Assembly: GCA_946699065.1 (NCBI GenBank)
Contig: CAMPDV010001444.1
Location: forward strand, 1-64,000
Direction of reading: 5' to 3'
From: Loxodes magnus
Lineage: Eukaryota; Ciliophora; Karyorelictea; Loxodida; Loxodidae
DNA: 64,000 nt
Shown here piece by piece: positions 11,437 to 23,530 of the stretch. Below the pieces are notes generated by a model, which saw only the letters and a program-made list of their open reading frames with translations, made no database searches and was not told where the DNA came from. Each line of letters begins with the position of its first letter. Positions within the stretch are counted from its first letter, which is position 1. The position numbers and the translations under genes are program-made.

Positions 11437-12194
11437 ATCTTGACTTCAACATTATTAGTTTTGTCACAAATCAAATTTTTGTTAAGTTTAATAAAATTCA
11501 CCTTCTACTTTAAATTTGTTCCAATCTTCGTTATCATGTCTCTTGATAAATCTGAATCTTTTCTTTCTCAGTATCTCTTCTGTGTCGAATTCTAACAAAC
11601 TTCTGTTGAAATTACTTACAGACACTTGATTTAAGGAAGCATTCTAAGTGATTTACAATCATTTTTTCTGAATTTTGCCATCATGTGTGCATTTCAACTT
11701 GTTTAAATTATACCATTATTTTTGCTTTTGTATTTTTGTTTTTTTTAATAACTACCAACAGTCTCTTATCTTGTGTCTCATTTTTTTTACAGTATCAACA
11801 TGTTATTTTTCTTTTTCTGATAATAAATTACTATGGTATTTCGATTCTATGTCCATCGGATCATTTCCTTGATTTTGCATGATCTAAGAAATTCATTTTT
11901 CACAAATTTGTTGATTATATTATTGGAAAAACTCTAATTTTGCTTCGGTCGTTTAAACTCTCTAATTAATTTGTTCAATTGAAGGAATAAGGTTAAGTTG
12001 CTATTTGATCTCATGGCTATTGATGTGAATTCCAGTGATGCTTTCCTATAGGACTATTATATTTCTCTGTAGCTCTTGAAACGAATATTATAGCTTTTGG
12101 TTCTCATTTAAGAGAAATTCTAGATCGATTAAGTAATCATTTTGAGCTTTACTTGGCTAGATAGGTGATGATTACTTTTTCAGGACCATTTTTT
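11437..12194 (-). mobile_element. Element B, ORF1-only retroelement, opposite orientation
   Basis: This block follows element A almost directly but lies on the minus strand. It is bounded by atataatagatt (11425-11436) and atataataaatt (12195-12206), an imperfect 12-base duplication, after which homology to the flanks of RING-kelch copies 2 and 3 resumes (ttttcgagattaatatga). On the minus strand it begins five bases before an ATG, as in elements A, C and D. Its only product is an ORF1-like protein with a zinc knuckle. Confidence 0.7.
11480..12189 (-). pseudogene. Element B ORF1-like protein with CCHC knuckle
   Basis: The minus-strand ORF starts MVLKKQSSPIQPSKAQ and contains a coiled-coil segment rich in Leu, Gln and Glu. 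Around 11802-11756 a retroviral-type knuckle C-WY-C-KKMR-H-KIRD-C is readable only if one A is removed from a run of eight, so the copy carries a homopolymer frameshift (or a sequencing error). Downstream the C-terminus contains a basic stretch (LRKKRFRFIKRHDNEDW). The knuckle family CX2CX4HX4C is typical of Gag and LINE ORF1 proteins that bind RNA. Confidence 0.65.
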
Positions 12195-12206
12195 ATATAA
12201 TAAATT

Positions 12207-13795
12207 TTCGAGATTAATATGATAAACCAGTAAGAACTACTCAGCAACATACAAATCAAGTTTTTAGGATGGAGAAAAAAGTAAGGAAAATACGATGAAC
12301 TAATAAAATACTCTTTAGGTTAGATAACTGCTTAGCTCAAACAAAAAAATAGTTAAAAACCTTCGAAAATATAAAAAAACAGTTTTTTACAATAAATGGA
12401 ATAACATGATTCGATGGTAGAACTATTATGTACCCAGAAATATTTGAACCACTTATCCAGAAAATATTCCTACTTGACTGGAAGATAACAAATTTATGTG
12501 TAAAGTTAAATCAATTAGCAATATGATTATATGTAAACTGTCAAAAAATTAGACACAGTACTAAGTAATATAGAAGATAAAAATAAATCAAGCTAATAAT
12601 CAGTTATATTGGAATATCAAAAAAAGTGGTAAATATGTAACAAAAAATAACACACTGAGATATATAAATAAAAATAGAAAAACTAAAGAAATGTTAAAGA
12701 AATTATAAAGAAGAGTAGCATGCAAAAATTTAGATCCTAAAGTATAAAATTGCTTAAATAATTATTTAAATTATACGCGAGATAGGCAACAATTGATAGA
12801 ATAATAAAAGATCATTTAACTGAATAAATGCTGAGATAAAAGGATTTCTGCTACTTAGATATATGAAAAAGCCAAAGTTTAACACCATGAGAGAAAAAAT
12901 GGAATTGGACTTTTGAAAAAATAAGCTTCAATAAGCAACTAACTAACTTCCATAACTAATAGATGCAATTACTTTTAATAATAAACAAGAAATAATATCA
13001 GACATACATAAAACCTGAACATAAATACAAACATTAGAGTAATTTGGTTTTGAAAAGACTAAGCTAAATTGATGTTACTAAATAGAAAGATTCAAGCAAT
13101 GAAGACCAAGAAAATGTGGATATTTTAAATTAATTAAACATAAGAACTGATAATATAAGAGGAATAAAGTCGAACAAAGAAGATTTATGTAAATGAATGC
13201 TTGAAAAAGATATATTATGGTAACTCAAGAAGTGCTTATAGATTCAATTAAAGATATGATTTAAATAAAGGAATAATGTGAAGGAACTAGACTTATTAAA
13301 AGAGTGACTTTATATATTAAAGAAGAATTGATATGGAGAGAGTATGAAGTAAATGGAATAAAATGAAATACTGGAAGGGTTGTAATTTGTATGAATCTTA
13401 CTTAATGTATATGCGCCTACTTGAGGAATAATGAATCGGTTTCTATGAAAGCCTAATTAAAAGCAATTTAAGTTTATAAGTATAGTATGAGATTTAATGC
13501 ACATATACATAATTTGTAGCAAATAAACTAAATCCAGTAGGATAGTAGCTATTAGAATTAATTAAAACTATAATGCAATAATTCAGCATAAGATCCAACC
13601 TAGATTACTACAAAAGAAAGTTTAAGACTATTTTTTAAGGGACTAATAGCATAATTAGCATAAGAATTGTTTAGGAAAGAATACTAGATGATATCTATTA
13701 ATTGTTAAAATAGCAGATATAGATCATAAGTAAGAAGGTTATATTACTAAAAACTGAAAATTGGAAAAATATTGGAAAAGCTTCACAATGAGCTA
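12207..13795 (+). pseudogene. LINE-B copy 1, ORF1/endonuclease fragment
   Basis: The plus strand carries a decayed endonuclease related to that of LINE-A: NIRTDNIRGIKSNKEDL, then IMVTQEVLIDSIKDM with the QE motif near 13225, and RFNAHIHNL near 13487, equivalent to GDFNAH with the first residues changed. DPTQITTKESL follows. The upstream 900 bp gives Lys/Gln-rich sequence. The same organisation is found at 18768-20845, and the start of it at 47270-47530, in each case downstream of a RING-kelch copy. No RT follows, so the element is truncated at its 3' side. Confidence 0.7.
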
Positions 13796-13799
13796 CATA

Positions 13800-14400
13800 T
13801 TCTTTGAAGCTGGTTAAGCTAGATAATGATATAGCAAAAATAAGAAGTTAAATTAACTTGTGGATATGTTGCTGATACTTAAAAAGAAGAAAGAAAACGT
13901 TTAAGAAATGAATTAAAAAAGTATCAAAAATAAGTTTAATGAGATAAAGAAAATATTGTATACTAACATAAGATAACAAACAGGAGATAATGGATTGAAA
14001 AATTAAACATTTTAATGGACTAAATAAATAAAGGTAATTTGAATAGCAAACAGATATGTTTTCACCATTAAACTGTAATTATCTTACTATTTAATATCTA
14101 ATTAAAAGGTAAGAACATAAATAATTTCTTTAAACTTAAGAAAATATTTAGCTATATTAGCCTATTTGATTAACTCTTACTTTATAAGTTATTGAGAAAA
14201 TACTTTTGAGTAAAGAAAAGTGACTTGAATTCTATAACTAATCAATTAAATATAATAATTAATTAATCCATTATAATGATAGTATTGAAGAAATACTAGC
14301 TAATAAGGAAAATTTACAAAAGTTAAAATAAAGTTTAAAACTATAAGCTGATAACTTAGTAAATATATTATAAATTATTAATAAAATGCATAATATTTAA
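13800..14400 (+). CDS. Hypothetical ORF, Lys-rich, uncertain
   Basis: The homology between the two LINE-B copies ends near 13790. After it, the plus strand gives one readable frame containing CGYVADTQKEERKRLRNEL and a further Lys/Asn/Gln-rich stretch to about 14400. No domain is recognised. It might be the remnant of another gene or the linker of the LINE. Confidence is low because all frames are open under this code. Confidence 0.25.
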
Positions 14401-14989
14401 ATCCTTTAAGTTATCTAAATTAGTCTTTATTAGTAACTAAAACCAATCAAATCATATACTAAATACGCTATTTATTACCATTATTCAAACAGAATATAAT
14501 AGTAAATACTATAATATGTCATTTCAATCACGGCCCTATAAGGGAATGGGAAAGATTTAAAGTTTTTAAAGGTTAATGTTTTTAAAAAAAGGGCTTTGAG
14601 GTAGTAGCTGTATAATGTTTGATTGATAAGAAATAGATATAGCAGTTAGTTTTGATGATTTAGTATACTAATTTACTCAAATAAATAATAGAATTTTTTG
14701 AATCCAAGGAAATCTAAATGGCTGAGTTTGATTAATTATAATTTCCCCTTTTAGTTCACTTTTAATCTATTTTTAAAGAAATTTATCTTATTAATAATAT
14801 AATGGTATATAGGCACCTAGCAATTCACCTAAAAGCTCCTAATTAACTATAAGCTTGATTTGTTACTTATAGGGTAAAAAACTATAGGATGCAATTTAGC
14901 AATTAATTAAGCAAATAAACAGCAGTTAATTAAAATTAAGTAACTCTAAAATTATAATCAAACATTTAACACAGAATTTAGCTTAAAAT
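14401..14989. other. Intergenic, nothing recognised
   Basis: AT-rich sequence with no readable domain on either strand and no match seen to other parts of the window. Confidence 0.4.
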
Positions 14990-15722
14990 CTTCTACACAT
15001 CTATTTAATTAAGAAATTAAAAGAACTTCAAATTCAATTCAATATTAATCATCTCAATCAATCACCAATAACCAATCAGCCTATAATCATCCAATGTAGA
15101 TTCAATAATCAAACTTAAATACTAACCAAATATTCAAAATTTAGATCATCAACTTATTTCAAAAAATATCTATTCTGTACAACCTTAGCACATATCAAAA
15201 AATTCTAAGATACAATTGCCAAAAATAAACTATTTCTTTAAAAAACTTACATTTATTGTATTAAGGTGACTTATATAACCAATAATTATCCAAGCAGACT
15301 AATTACTCTAGCAAATAGTAGACAATCAAAAAACAAATACCAAGCAATTGTTTGGAAAAAGAATCAGATTTAAATAAAATACCAAGGTTAAATAAAGGAT
15401 AAATTAGCAGCCATAGATATATAATTCAAAAATATTAATCTGGAGAAGAAATTAATTATTTCAATGAGTTTTTGGATGATTCTTGAGACTTTTTATAAAC
15501 TAATAAATGAAAAATAAAGGCACTGTGACAATAGTCAATTATGTTATTATACTATTATTTATAAATTTATATCTTTTCAAAGAAAACACTTAAAATACAC
15601 TTAAGTCATTATGCTTTAATTCCATTATTAGAACCTAATCAGATTATTTTAAGTCAATCAATTACTTTATCACTTATGTTCAATAGACTTATCAATAAAT
15701 GCAACCTAAGATAAGAAATTAA
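14990..15722. repeat. Diverged repeat of the LINE-A 3' flank
   Basis: This stretch is similar in order and content to 4030-4767 and to 40740-41471 (for example the common taatcaaacttaaatacta and taagataagaaattaacta segments) but has diverged considerably. In the other two places the sequence continues into LINE-A, whereas here it continues into a different ORF. It thus marks the same ancestral unit upstream of a RING-kelch gene without the LINE. Confidence 0.65.
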
Positions 15723-15892
15723 CTAATAGATCTAATGAAATCCAAACCAGTTTAAGACCAAATTTGGATCAGAGAATTCATCACTTGGAATCCTCCAATT
15801 TACGAACTGATCAAGAGTCAAGAGGGAAAAAGCAATTCTTACTTAGGCTTCATATATTAAAAAAGAAAATTAAACGTTGTATTGCAAAAAAT

Positions 15893-16516
15893 ATGGTCAC
15901 AAGATAAGAAATTGCTATAGATTTTAATTAAAGTAAGACTTACCAGCAGAAAATTAATTTACAACCTTTTTAATATTTATTGCACGCCAAATAGGAGACT
16001 TTATTTATTTTTTAAACTCAAATATTTTATCTATTCTGCTCGGAAGCTTCACATCTTACTCAGCCATAACTCCTAATATACGGCCTTTAAGTACTACCCA
16101 TTACCGGGGATAGGTAGTTGATGTTTGGATACCTGCATTCAGGGAAACCCATCGCTATTTATTGCCTGTCGTCAAGCTTCTATCGATGGTATACTGGATA
16201 ATTCAATTTGGCTTCGAATAAGGATGCTGCATACATGCTAGTGACCTATGTCTAGGAATAGAAGAAGCACTAATACTGAAGACTCCAAATTTAAATTATA
16301 TACGCGGAAGTCTTTATTAAAAAAATGTAATCATATTTAGAAGCTACAAGATTATAGAAGCACTGAGACTATTCGAGAAATGATTGTGCGGTTTATTTTC
16401 AATCACTAAAAAGAGGAAGAGAAAAGCAAGTTATAAGAATTAACGACACAGAGAAATCAGAAGAAATTGATTTTGAAACTTTTGAAGATAAAAACTTCTA
16501 TAAACTTGATTTGTGA
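15893..16516 (+). CDS. Hypothetical 207-aa protein, GC-rich core
   Basis: An ORF of 207 codons runs in one frame from ATG 15893 to TGA 16514-16516, with TGA also used internally as Trp (near 16279 and 16366). The C-terminal half is protein-like (HWDYSRNDCAVYFQSLKRGR, then an acidic EKSEEIDFETFEDKNFY tail before the stop). The middle (16030-16270) is distinctly GC-richer than its surroundings and contains several inverted repeats, so RNA structure there is an alternative or additional explanation. No family was recognised. It occupies the position that LINE-A occupies upstream of the other RING-kelch copies. Confidence 0.45.
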
Positions 16517-16828
16517 TTAACTGAATAGAGATGACTTCATTTAATATAACTGTGATTATGTTATATCAAAGATAAATGATAATTTTAAATAAATTTGATA
16601 GTTGTATTTCTTTTAAGATTAAGAAGTATAATATATGTAAACTAATTTAGATAGTAATATGATTTGCATAATAATCTAATTATATTTTAATTATAAATGA
16701 GCATGCAAAAATATCTAATTTGATACTAAATAAAGTAATAATGTAATAATAGATATTTATATACTAATTTTTGATGGTAACTGTTATAAATTAGCTTTAT
16801 AGCTTTTGTAGTCTAAATAATAATAAAA

Positions 16829-18222
16829 ATGTAAGCGTTACCAAAATGCTTAATCTGCTTAGAAGATTACAACTTAACTAATGCTCTTCCAACTGTCTTA
16901 CCTTGTGGACATATTTACTGTGGTTTGTGTTTGAATACTCAGTACTGATTATAAGGCATAATGTAATGTCCTATTTGTTAAAAAGGATTCCATTTTAGAT
17001 TTGATGATTTACCTTAAGAAAGTGATTTAATAAGAGTGATATTTTAAAACTAATAATACATATAAAAGATTTAAGATGCTAGATAGAAATTAAAAGAGAT
17101 AAGGAGGTAAATTATGGAAAAATCTAAAACCATTACAACCAAATAATCAAACATTAGTAATACTCTCATAATACCACTAACTAATATCATCATCAATCAT
17201 TAACCAACATTTATCTACCAAAAATAACACTCAAATATTATCTAATTCTACTAATCACTAAAACCAACTATACTCTAATATAACTCATAACCACCTACAA
17301 TACTAAACTCTAAATTAACTTACAATCTAATAAGATAAAAACTATAATACAATACTAAGTAACCAAATAAGATTTAGACTAATTAATATAAACTAAGCTA
17401 CCACTCCAAATAATCTAACTATATTCACTATTTTAATTGAAAAATTAAAAATTAAGTTTATTTAATATTTAAACAGAGTAATTACGATAAGTCTAGGTTT
17501 AAATTATAATTCCTGCTGGCAATAATAGTATAGAATATTAAAATAAGTTATATTTAATAGGAGGATATAACTTAAATTAAAATAAAGGAATAAAAGAAAC
17601 TTGGTAGTTCGATTATGAAGGTAATAGAATTAAACTCAGTGATCTAAATGAAGGAAGAGGTTCCTTTGGAATAGCAGCTCCTTAAAAATACCTTTATGTG
17701 GTTGGAGGAATTACTGATAATTATCAATGGGTATAATCAGTAGAAAAGTTAAAGATAGGAAACTAAAGTAAATGATAAAAATGCTCTTAATTTCCATTCC
17801 AAATAGCAAGTTAAACTTTATTAGTAGATAAAGATGAATAAAATATTTATTCTTTTGGAGGTGCAAATTATAAAGTATAATCTTTAAAAGATATATGAAA
17901 GTATAACATATAGAATGATAGATGGAGTAAGTAAAATTTGAATCTTCCTGAAGCTGTTCTTAGGCCTATAGTTTGTTTAGAGCCTTTTGTCATAATTGGT
18001 GGTGTAAAAAATTATTCTAGTGAAGAGTATTCAAGGAGAATATATAAATGAAACAAAGAATAATGACAACAAAGCTAAATTTTTAAAGATGTTGTAGCTT
18101 TAACGGAGATGAAAATAAGAAATAACTATGGATATGTTTTTGCTTTAGAATAGAAAATAGTTTCAATAATGAGGATTGATTTAGAAAAATTGAGTTATAG
18201 AAGTATTAAGAGTCATAACTGA
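16829..18222 (+). pseudogene. RING finger-kelch fusion, copy 2 (frameshifted)
   Basis: The RING and the Asn/Gln-rich linker are almost base-for-base identical to copy 1. Near 17425-17440 copy 2 is one base shorter than copy 1, so the kelch half (LYLIGGY, LYVVGGI, IYSFGGA, FVIIGGV) lies in another frame. Start to terminal TGA is 1391 bases apart, not a multiple of three. Either the copy is a pseudogene, or an unrecognised intron in the linker restores the frame, or the base is a sequencing error. The kelch half is only about 88% identical to copy 1. Confidence 0.75.
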
Positions 18223-18767
18223 TAAACATAATAATAGTATCAATTTTATTAATAATATTTATAATAAATATATTCTCATATGTAAAGAAGTAGTTTAAAG
18301 ATTTATAGTTAGGTAAACGTGTTACTACTTATTAAAATATCTAAAGCATCTGAAATAAATAAATAATCAAATTTTATCTAATAATCTTTAAAAATATATT
18401 ATTCAAATATTATCATTTTTCAGATACAAACATACAGCTTATAACATACCAAAACATATTTGACATAGTCAAAAAACTACCTTTAAATACATCCTTATAT
18501 TCAAATTATACAAGTACTACTTAGATTATATTATTTATCTAATCAAATCAAAAATATTATCAAATAATAATTAAGTTATACCTATATCTAAATACTAATT
18601 AAATAATCCCTACTTCATCAATTCAATATCTTCAAATCTAAAATACATTATTTTCTTTAATCTTTTTACTAACTACTATATATAACTAAAAATGTCCCAT
18701 AGCTAATAACGAAATAAAACCATTATAACTCCTATGCTCACGATAAAAACTTTATCATAATAACTTT
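18223..18767. other. G-poor 3' flank of RING-kelch copy 2
   Basis: Diverged counterpart of 10017-10550, without the two ORF1-only insertions. It is nearly free of G on the plus strand. No gene is recognised. Confidence 0.5.
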
Positions 18768-20845
18768 TCGAGATTAATATGATAAACCAATAAGATTAAA
18801 GCAACATCGAAATAGTTTTTAAGAGGGATGTCTAAGGGTGAAAAAAAGCTAGGAAAATATGATGAAGTAATAAAATTAGCAGAAAATAAAATTCTATAAA
18901 ATAAGCAACTTTAAAAAATATAAAGTAGGAAACTCCATTTAAAGAATAAGAATAATCTATCTCAATTTTATATAAAGAGACATTTTAAAAATTACAACTC
19001 AGGCATAATAAAATAATGTGTCGCATTAATGGAACTCTTTAGTACCGATAGATAGAATTTGGATAACATATAGAAGTACGAAAAATACCAATTTAATTAA
19101 TTGTATTTTTGTTATCTGATTAATATAATTTGATAAATTCTCTAACATAGAAAATGATAATATTAATCTTTTGATATATTAGCAAGAAAAGAAATATTAA
19201 TTAATATTCAAAAATAATAACTACTTAATTCGCTACTACAAAAGTTTAGTTCCAAAAGAAAAAAGTTAAAAGTTTTCGGAAATATAAAAAAACAGTTACC
19301 ATACAGTAAAAGAAATAATATAACTTGATGGTAGAAAAACTATATATCTAGAATTATCAGAAGCCACTTATCCAGAAAATATTCCTACTTAACTGGAAGA
19401 AAAAAATTTATGAGTAAAGTTAAGTCTTTCGGCAATATGATAATATGTAATCTGTCTAAAAATTGGAAAAATACCAAGTAATGAAGAAGATAAAAAGAAA
19501 TAAAGTTAATAATCAACTATGCTTGAACATAAAAAAGTGGTAAAATATGTAACAAGAAGTAACAAAATAAAATAAAAGATACAGTAATAAAAATAGAAAA
19601 CCTAAAGAAATGTTAAAGAAATGATAAAGATGAATAGAAAGCAAAAATTTGAACTCTAAAAAATAAAAATGCTTAAATAATTATTTAAATTACGCGCAAG
19701 ATAGGCAACAATTAATAGAATAATAAAATATTATTTAATTGAATAAATGCTTAGGAAAAAATCATTTAAGTTCATTAGATCTTTGGAAAGCCAAAGTTTA
19801 ACATCATGAAAAAAAATGGATTACCACAACCTATTAAAAAATAAGCTTCAATAAATAACTAACTTGTCTCAAAAACTTAAAAACGCAATTAATTTTAATA
19901 ATAAATAAAAAAGTAATATCAGAAAAGATAGTACACTTAATCCTAAAAATAAATAAAAATATTAGAGTAGTTCAGTTTTGAAAAAGACTAAGCAAATTAC
20001 CTTAATTTGGTATCTGATATTAATATGAAGGTCAAAAACTGAATATCAAGAGAATTTGATTATCTAAGTCTTATTAATTATAGGAACTGATAATGTAAGA
20101 GGAATCATGTCTAGCAAAAAAAATTTAATAAAATTCGTACTTTAAAAAGATATAGACATTATGGCGACCAAAGAAATTTTTGTAGATTCAATTAAAGATA
20201 TGCTCTAAAAATTCGGATATCATTCAGTTATAAAACCAGGAACTAGATTTAGTAAATGAGTGGTTTTATAAATTAAAAAACAACTATTATATAGAGTTAC
20301 AAAGCATGATATAAATGGATTAAACTAAAATAAAATATTTAAAGACGGTAGAATAATTTGTATACGTATTTATGATAAAAATGTAATTATCATGAATATG
20401 TGCCTACACGTTTGAGCCCGATTAATTAATCCATTTATGGACCTAAAATAATTTAAATACTTAACAAATAATCTAAGCTTATAAAATATTATATTAGGAA
20501 ATTTCAATGGATAATACCATAAATTCTACCAAGTAAATTAAATCTATTAGAGTAGTAGTTATTAACTATAATAAATAAATTCAAACTGGAATTCAATAAT
20601 CTAGCATAAGACCCAACATAGATTACTACTACAGGAAAAGAAAGTTTAAAATTAACTATTTTTTAACGAATCAATGAATCACTTCGAGCATAGTTAACAT
20701 AAAAATTTTTTAAAAGAGAATACTAGATGATCATGAAGCTGAGTAACTAATTGCTAAAATGGTAGAAAAAAGCAGATAGAGATCATAAGTAAAAAGGTTA
20801 TATTACTAAAAATTGAAAATTTGAAAAAATATAGAAAAGTTTAAA
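18768..20845 (+). pseudogene. LINE-B copy 2, ORF1/endonuclease fragment
   Basis: Homologous to 12207-13795. The endonuclease is recognisable as IGTDNVRGIMSSKKNLIKF followed by IDIMATKEIFVDSIKDML (20160-20205) and ILGNFNGQYHKF near 20490, where GDFNAH has decayed to GNFNGQ. The upstream part is rich in Lys, Asn and Gln. Shortly after the sequence corresponding to the end of copy 1 it passes into an LRR-coding frame. It is not expected to be active. Confidence 0.7.
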
Positions 20846-21484
20846 AAGTGAGCTAAATTTACAGATTCTTCGAAGTACTTAAAGAAACTACAAGACTAAG
20901 ATTATACATTAATAGGAGAATACGGATAAAACTATACTTCTCTTGATATTGGATTTTATAATGATACCTGCAATGAAACCTTGCAATATATTATTAAAAA
21001 TTGTCTTAAACTATAGGAAATTTCATATAATAGCCTTAAATAACTTAGCAATCAAACAATATAAGCTATCATTCAAAAAAGCGAAGCTATTAAATCCCTA
21101 AATTTAGCTTGTTGCTAGTTCTCTGAATCAAACTTTATGTAAGAAATAGTTAAAAAATAGACCTTTTAGAAATTAGATCTTTAGGGGTGTAATTTGAATA
21201 ATGAAGATGTAAAGCTTTTAGTAACAAGCTGTAAAAATTTAACTTACTTATAGTTATACAGAAATAAGAGTATTACACAAGAAGCTTTTCCTTTACAAGA
21301 TGAAAGTGGACAAATATATCCTTTTTATATAACTTTAAAGCATTTATGAATTCAAGATACCTAAATAAGTGAATAGTGAGTAAAAGATATGCTAAGATAG
21401 TTTAGAAACATTAAAATACATCAGAGTTCTCATAATAAAAGTAGAAAAATTGACTTCGATTTGAGAAGGATAGAAATAGATTGA
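20846..21484 (+). CDS. Leucine-rich repeat protein, 5' truncated
   Basis: One frame carries cysteine-containing LRRs of the AMN1/F-box-LRR style: TSLDIGFYNDTCNETLQYI, then IKNCLKLQEISYNS, IKSLNLACCQFSESNFM, FQKLDLQGCNLNNEDVKLL and CKNLTYLQLYRNKSIT. This type of repeat serves protein binding, often as the substrate side of SCF ubiquitin ligases. No ATG precedes the repeats; the frame instead runs back into the end of LINE-B copy 2, so the 5' part is missing or separated by an intron. I chose the TGA at 21482 as a possible stop. The frame can also be read through it as Trp. Confidence 0.6.
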
Positions 21485-22700
21485 GCTCTAAAAAACAAAA
21501 ATTAAACAAACGATTAAAGATAAAATTATTAAGCTATTAAATATAAAATATAAGCTAATAATAACTATAAATTTTAAAGAAAAGAAGTAAATTGTTCTCT
21601 TAATAATTTTAAGTTTAATAATTAAAGGTTTCGAAAGAGTAGAAATGTTAATAGTTATAATGAATATTAATAATTGTAGTTAGTTAAAAAGAAAATATAT
21701 AATTAATCCATGCTTGCTCTTTAAAAAAGCTTTAGTGATATAATTTAAATTATTCTTAATAAATTTAAATAAGGAAATAAAGATATTGGTTATTAAATAG
21801 ATAGTAGGAATAAAAAAGTAAAAGCAGTCTGAAAAATAATTAAAATAAAAAATGATTGAAAAGTTGTTTGGATAATAGCTGATTTATGAATAAAATTAAA
21901 AAAGGGGATTGGCTTCAAGAAAGATAGTTTTATCGTTTCCTTAAAAAAGATGAAATATGAATCGGCAATTTTTCAATTTGGATTTTTTAATTTAATAATC
22001 TTCTTATTAAAAATAGTCACGATAAAAGATCATGCTTGGTAAGAGGTAGAAGCAAACTTCTGAGACCTCGAATATATCTGGATAGCCAAAGAAACAGCAG
22101 GAAATCAATATAAACTAGGAAGTGCGAACTATCTACTTTTAAATTGAGTAAATGTACGCTGCTCAGCTATCCTTATGAAGGTCAATCTCAAAAAGAGGTT
22201 AAAATGTTGAAATGAATAAAATAGAAAATAATAGGAAGCTGGAAAAGAAAGCTAACAAGAAGAATCAAGAATTTAATCATTTAGTATCAGATAGATGAGT
22301 TCTCCAATATTCATCAAAACCCGAGTTGTAGCTCATTTACTGAATGAGAAAATTAATGAGCAAGAAGAATATCTTAAGATATTACGAGTTACTTAAAGGG
22401 ACAAGAAGAAGAAAATTGGAGTAATGTAATTGAAACTAAAGCAAAATCAGAAGATATTTAGCTAAGATTCATGAAGCTAAGAAAATATTACTCTACTGAA
22501 ATCCTTCCAACACCTTTTAAAAGCAGCAATAAGCGCAAGACGTAAAAAAGGATCAAAGCAGAAAATTATTAATTAAAATGACAAAAATATATCAAAGTGA
22601 AGGGAAATAATAAAGGAAAATTTTGGTAGTCGAAAGGAAAACAAGATTGAATATAAGAAATAAAGATTACGCAAACTACAAAGCTTGATCAAACTAAAGT
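21485..22700 (+). CDS. Uncharacterised ORF region downstream of LRR gene
   Basis: From about 21900 to 22700 the sequence is less AT-rich, and the LRR frame continues with protein-like, Lys/Glu/Gln-rich sequence (VVAHLLNEKINEQEEYLKIL, SAISARRKKGSKQK-like). Another frame is also plausible, so I cannot decide which is used. A strong hairpin (GAGGT-AGAAG with CTTCT-ACCTC) lies near 22040-22075. No family is recognised; an ORF1-type insertion is one possibility, but no TSD was found. Confidence 0.25.
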
Positions 22701-23530
22701 TATAAATTTTTTTATTTATCTAGCATTTGCTTGCTTGTCTGGATTAGGTTGAAAATCCCTAAAAGAACAAACTTTTTATCATTAATAATAGATATAAAGA
22801 TTAAAGTAGCTTAGTTTAAAAACGATAATTTCCTATATAAATTCAGTTTAAGATTTAAGATTATATTAGCATTTATTTACTAAGCATACTAATAGCCCTA
22901 ATAGAAATAACAATGATTATTTGAGTAATTCTAACAAATTTAATACAATTTCCTTTATGACTCTGAAAAAGTTCGTAAATTGATTTAGATATACTCAATT
23001 GATTAATTCTCTAATCCTTATTTAACCTTAAATTCCTTTCGATTCCTTTTATTACATTTCAATCAATTAGGAGCAAGGTTTTTAATTCCTTTTTTATTCA
23101 AGGTTATATTCAATAATCAATTTACTGATAGTTGGCGTAAGAGATTAAGTTATTTATTATAGATTTATCTTAACTTTTTTCCTTAGCTTCTAATTGTCTA
23201 ATTATAGCATATAGAATTATTACTTAAATCTTGCATAGTGTTAAATATTTTAGTGGGAGATACTTATTTCTTCAGAGTCATTTTCTATATGAAAGTAATA
23301 ATAGAAAATTTTGATTGTGTTACTTTAAATATCTTTGTTTTACAACTTCTTTATAAAAATTTCTCGATAGGTTTTTACTCGAAACTTGCAGGTAAGAATG
23401 ATATGAATAATTAATTAAATCTCTCTTTCTCTTTAATGAAATAAAGATTTTTGCCTGTCAGTTCTGGAAGGGAAACTGTATAATTACTAAAATAGTTTTA
23501 ATTTTATAAATTTAGTCTTCTATTAGACTT
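22701..23530. other. Intergenic, nothing recognised
   Basis: AT-rich sequence between the unassigned ORF region and the foldback element. No domain and no repeat shared with other parts of the window were seen. Confidence 0.4.

Noticed and set aside
22030-22090. Strong hairpin as a possible RNA gene
   Set aside because: A single stem with bulge is visible but there is no known RNA family signature; it could equally be the 3' structure of a retroelement.
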